A DNA stretch of 64,000 nucleotides from Lepidostoma basale. Taxonomy: Eukaryota; Arthropoda; Insecta; Trichoptera; Lepidostomatidae. This document shows positions 51,401 to 57,400 of this stretch, piece by piece. The notes under the pieces are model-generated. The model saw nothing but the letters and a program-made list of their open reading frames with translations. It did no database searches and was not told the DNA's origin. Position 1 is the first letter of the stretch, and each line of letters starts with the position of its first letter. A program made the translations under genes and the position numbers. The stretch covers positions 2,211,001 through 2,275,000 of the forward strand of contig JAHDVF020001468.1 of the NCBI GenBank assembly GCA_022606425.2. Reading direction: 5' to 3'.

Positions 51401-54400
51401 ATTCTTCATTATCAACTTTGCTCTCCGGCCGTCCACGGGGCTTGTTCTGCAGGTCGAAATTTCCAGAACGAAAACGTTGAAACCAAAAACGCACTGTGTT
51501 TTCTTTTGCGGCACCGTCGCCATACACATCATTAATCCTTCGAGCCGTTTCTGCAGCACTGGTGCCACGGTGGAACTCGTACTCGTAAATAACGCGATAT
51601 TTCAAGTTTTCCATTTTGTTAACTGAGTGACGCAAAGAAAAAAGCAATTGAGGAAAAAACAAATGAATTATAATTTTCGAAACACAAATACTTGAGTAAA
51701 TAGCTGTATAAATTTGAATTTGGAATTCCTAACCAAAGAGAAGATATTTGAGATCAAAGTTGCCAGTACGGCAAAACGCCAATTTCATATATAAGGACCT
51801 AATATATGGGATCGAATACGGGGTGGACATCACAGTAACAAAAATCGTGCTCAGAGTATCACAAATGAAGACATTTGGGAACATATCTGGCAAGACACTA
51901 CGTGGCCAAATAAGGAATACAAAAATAAGGGAAATATGCGAGGTCAAAGATGTCCTAATGTGGGGGGGGGGGGGGCAAGAGTATGAAATTGGTATGAACA
52001 CATGAAAAGAATGGATTCATCTAGACTCCCTCACATCGTGTTGCACGACCAACCCCAAGGTAGACGACCCCTGGACAGACCACCAAAAATATGGATCGAC
52101 AGCTGGGAATCGACTTCACGAGAGGCCTTTCTAGACTTCAGTCTAAAAATTCAGAAACAGGCCACAAGACCTACATTAAAAAGAAGAAGTAGCTATATCC
52201 GCATTGGAATCAGTTACTTTGATAATATTCACGTATAATGTGTCAGGAAACATTGAAGAAAATATAAAATAATAACCGACGATCCCAACGGGATCTCTCG
52301 ACTGTCGACCAATTGATATTTCTCCCTCTTTGGCTCTTCATCGTGCGACCAGTTTCGTCGAAGTATCATGTCCGGATTGGTATCACTTCCTAAGACCGTA
52401 TCAGCTACCCGTTCAAAGTTTTTCCTCTCTTAGTGCGATAACTTTTGCTCCTACATTTAGATAAAATACTTACATTTTTTAACAGAAGAATCGCTTACCC
52501 ATACTTTGCGCCATATTGTGTACTGAATCGTGTTATTCACGGTTATAATCAATTATTTAACCTTTTTAGCCACTATGCATTTTTTCTAGCAATAAAACAC
52601 GAACTAAGGAATAGTGTGTCTTTTGTGTAATCCATAAAACAACTAATGAAATTATCGTTATAAATATCAACACTAAAAAACTATTATATTATGAAGAAAT
52701 AAAATTACTTAGGTATATTCTACAAGTTTTGTGCAGAGCACCACTAACAACTGTTCCACCGATACTTCGATTACTTTCTTACTTTCTTTGATAACACAAT
52801 AGCTGTACTTTCATATGCCAGAAGACCCAAGTCCAAGACACCTTACATCTTACCACGAAACTCTTCCATAGATCCACAAAACTCATATATTTGTGTCTCA
52901 TTATTCCACTGACATAAGTCATATGTAAAAATTTATGTTTTCGATCTTCTAAACCCTCTGACGTCAGATAGTGGTGCATATAAAGAAGAACGAATATACT
53001 CGCATATTTTTATTGGTTAATAAAATATGCAAGTAAACTCGCTTATAATACAAAAAAAGTATAAAAAATATTGTTTGTAACATATTCTCATTTGCGAAAT
53101 TGGAACATTAGATCATAATATTTATCTGAATTAGTTTATTCCATATTGACGCTACACCAATAGGTGTGATCTTCGCTTATCTTTCTGCGGTTAAATCACA
53201 ACCAACACAGTAAATTTAATTCGACTTTTTATTATTATTTACTCACTACTATGTACATAGATTATTATTCTCTACTATTTTGTTAAATAGCTAACCATGA
53301 GGCCCCTCCTCAGGGGGGTAGGCAAAGACCTTCAATATTCTATTTTAACACACCTACCAGAAACACCAAGCTGCTCATGTATATGGTGTATCATCAAGCC
53401 AGTGGTATATGGTTCTGGGTCGTGGACAATGACTCTTAAAGAACAGCAAATAATCTACCGGTTTTAGAATAGGATCCTGGGACCCAGACTCATAGGAGCA
53501 AACCATAAGATTCGTAAGATGACCCAGCAGTTCCTTAAAACGAGAACCGTAAGAGCCGGTCGCCTAGCATGGATTGGGTACGTAGCCAAGCCGGAAAGAC
53601 CAGAGTTATCAAGACATTGTGCGCGTCAAAATCGACCGGAGTAAGACCTCTAGGGTGGCCTGGACAGCGTCTAATGGATATTGTTTTGGCTGATCTGGCT
53701 AAGTTAGGCGAATCAGACTGCTTGGAGCAAAAGGCGCAGAATCGAGGATCTTGGAGGAAAATCATCAAGGAGGCTAAAACTCTTCAAGATTTGTATGGCC
53801 ATAAAAAGTAAGAAGAATGTGGAAATCTATTAATGAGTCATAAGTAGTATAGGATGTTTTTTTTAGAGGTTTGGTTTTTAAACTGGCAATATTGTTTCTA
53901 CAGACTGTCAATTTGACAGTTGATTTATATGGGCTTTGAGCTATTTGATATGAGCTATACACGCACGTCGATTCTTCCGACTTCTTACATGGCTGACCTT
54001 TAAAATTTTATTGATTTGATCATGCCATGTTTTCCTTGGTCTTCCTCGACTCTGTATTCCATTCACATCGTCGACGTATACTTTCTTAACCATTATTTCT
54101 TCATTCATGCGTTCCATGTGACCAAACCTTAAAATCTATTCGCATTATGAAATGTATTATTCTTGGATGTTCTGGCTTACAGAGGTTCAGCTCTAATGGG
54201 TATTCATCTTACGTCCGTAGGAAACATTGTTGGAATTGTGATTTGGTTGTTGTTATATGCGGGGGTTAGATGTGTGGCCCGGAGTGCTCAGAAGAGGGCA
54301 AGGGAGGATTTTGGGTTTATTCTAAAGTCCTACATTATTCTTGGTCACGGACCAGTTAGGGTTGGCATTGTAGAGTATGATGGGATCAGTATTATTATTT

Positions 54401-57400
54401 TAAAGAAATGTTTCTGAGAGGAAGTGAAGAGGAGCAGTGCCTCGATGGAGTTGTGGTAGAAGATAGCATCCTGCGTGAGACATAGCGTTACTGCAATTTC
54501 CACAATTTTATTTTTACTCGTTAAAATCCCCACCATTACCGCTGAATACTAACTAACGAAATAATGGAACGCCACACTGTTCTGTCCTGACATACTTCTC
54601 TCGATTCCTCTACATTGAACATCTTGTCATGCACGCACGTCGATTTCTCCGACTCCTCACGTGACCGACATTCAATATTTAATTGATTTGATCGTGCCAC
54701 GTTTTCCTCGGCCTTCCTCTATTTCTAGCTCCGTTCACGCCGTTTACATATACCTTATTTTCCATTCTGTCTTCACTCATTCTTTCCATGTGTCCAAACC
54801 ATCTTAATGACCCTTTCCTTATTTTGTTCATAACACTTTCATTCGCACCACATTCACTTCTTATACTTGCATTTGTCACTTTATCATATACAGATTTGCC
54901 ACACATTCGTCTTAGAGATCTCATTTCTACTGCATTTATTCTACTTTCATCCTTCTTTTGCCAGTTCCATGCTTCACTTCCATACATAAGGGTCGGCACA
55001 AGAACACCATTGTGCACTGCCATCTTAGCTTTTTTGGATAGGCTTTTGTTTGCGATGACAACTTTAAGTGCACCATTTATTCTGTTGCCTGCCCCAACCC
55101 TTCTTTCAATATCCTTCTCCACCCTCCCATCCTTTGTAAACATACTTCCTAAATAAACAAATTCATCCACTTGTTCCAGATTTTCACCGTTTACTCTAAT
55201 GTTGCAGACTGTCATGCTTCCTCTTTTTCGAAAATCATTACCTTGGACTTATTAACATTCATCATCAAATCGTATCGCTACATACCTCATACATACTAGA
55301 CACCACCGCTGAATACAATTATAATAATGTTCGTATCATATACGTTAATACGGGTACCTATGTGCATGAACGTACACAAACAGAAAAATAATTATCTCCA
55401 CATCTTTTGATATTTCAACGGCGTTCACTTTATCAGCGCTGTGATAAAGAAAGACGCTACAATTTAATTAATTTTGCAAAATAAAATATTAGACACGAGT
55501 AGGCACCCGCCCGCAACGTGGAGCCACGGCCCGTTCACGTGGACCGGCCTACTAGCGCCACGGGCGTCCGTGGCCAGAATAATTATAAGTTTTTGGAATG
55601 AAACCGCAAAATGTTTTACAATTTTTAGTGTTCAATATCCATGTAATATAACCTTTAAACTAACTAACTTACTAACCATCACGCCGTCTCCCCGAAAGGG
55701 TAGGCAGAAAGAATGGACTGTCACACTTTTACTGATGCGGCACTCCATTCTTCTGTTTTCGCCCCTCAGGAGACGCGGTGTGATGGGTTGCGAACCTCAT
55801 CGCCACCAATGGGCATCTCCCGCGCACATTTCGATCGTCCTACAGCCACAAAATAAATCTAAAACAAATAATATAAAATACAATGATATAAAATAAAATA
55901 ACAAAATAACGATCATTTAACACAAAATGTTCTTTTTAGATGGTGCACATATTGTCTATTTAATTTATGTTCTACGAATCCTACTTTTTTTTAAATTTAG
56001 CACATAATGTAATAACACATTGTTTTTTTCGATGTTGCACATGTTGACATTGACGATCCGGGCTTTTGTGTTTATTTAATTTATGTTACACGTATCCACC
56101 GTTTTTTTAATTAGCTGTAATTAGGCACTTAGCCAGCAAGAACTTAAAAATAATATTGAAGAAATTATTCAAATTGTCATTGGAACAAATGAAAAAATTA
56201 TTTTTACACCTGTCAAAATTCTTTATAAAAACGATAAAATTAATATAACCTTTATTTTATCGAAAATATCCTAAAATTACACGTTATGCATATCCTTATT
56301 TTTTTTTTTTGTATACAAATACTGGATTTTACCGATTACGGGTGAATCATTAAGAATTAATTGTATCTCAATAGAGACGACGATGTAAATTATTTGGAAA
56401 CAGAATGCTTACATCTAATCTCAATTGATGGCGCTAGTGTAGATTGAACTAAAATATGTGAAATGTTTCTCAACATGGTAGCATATATACAACTTTTTTT
56501 TTTAATTGTCAAACGTGGTGTTCGTAAGAAGGGCGAAATGGGGAATGTTGTATTACATAAAGCGATCGCTTAACCATAAGTCCTGTAAACGCCTCGACCA
56601 CCGTATTCTGTTTCCAAATAATTTACATCTTCATCTCTATTGAGATACAATTAATATCCTTATTTGTTTATTTTTACTAGAACGATTATGTAAAACTACA
56701 TTTTATAGTATATATTTTATTTTTTATTGTTTCTTTAACAAATATGTTAACCCCCAATATAAATAATTAATACGATTGAAAATGTTCGATAATGCCTTTG
56801 CAAGGCGAAACCCGCCATTCTCATAAAATATAATAAAACTTCTAGAAAACAGACATTTTTATTCGTATTTATTATTGTATAAATATATTATAAAAATAAA
56901 ACATATATAATAAAACGTTTTTATTTACTAACGTTAACGGATCTAGAAATAGAGGAATGCCAAGGAAAACGTGGCACAATCAAATCAATCTAATACTAAA
57001 TGTTGAACACTTGAGGAGTCGGAGAAATCGACGTGCGTGCATGACACGATGTATGAATGTTGATGATTCGATAAAATTATGTCAGGAAAGAACAGTGTGG
57101 CGGTCCATTATTTTTGCCTACCCCTTCGACAGCGTGATGGTTAGTTAGTTAATTTATTTTCTAACTGCATCCGCGGTATTATTTGAACGACAAAAATATT
57201 TTCAAAGCTTTTTGCCTGAAATTTTCATATTAGCATTAAGCATTCTTGGACACATTTATTTATTTATTTAGAGTTTATTTTTCTAGACATGTTTTGAAAT
57301 TTTTACACCTTCATCATTGGGAAATCGACAATTTAAATCGATCTTCCGATGACGAAGGTGTTTGAAGCATGTCGAGAAAAATAAATTCATAACTGTAAAG

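Larger units (their letters stand above)
50371..52205 (+). mobile_element. RTE-like RT C-terminus (IETRADT family), split by mariner
   Basis: Left piece (to 50517): VNKAAIISECLKNSIWKNPD, SKVRIYKTCVRPAMI. Right piece (from 51803): YGIEYGVDITVTKIVLRVSQ, MKTFGNISGKTLRGQIRNTK, IREICEVKDVLMWG, then poly-G at 51962-51974. Removing the mariner and one TA restores the open frame ATG ATA TAT GGG (MIYG). Confidence 0.85.
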
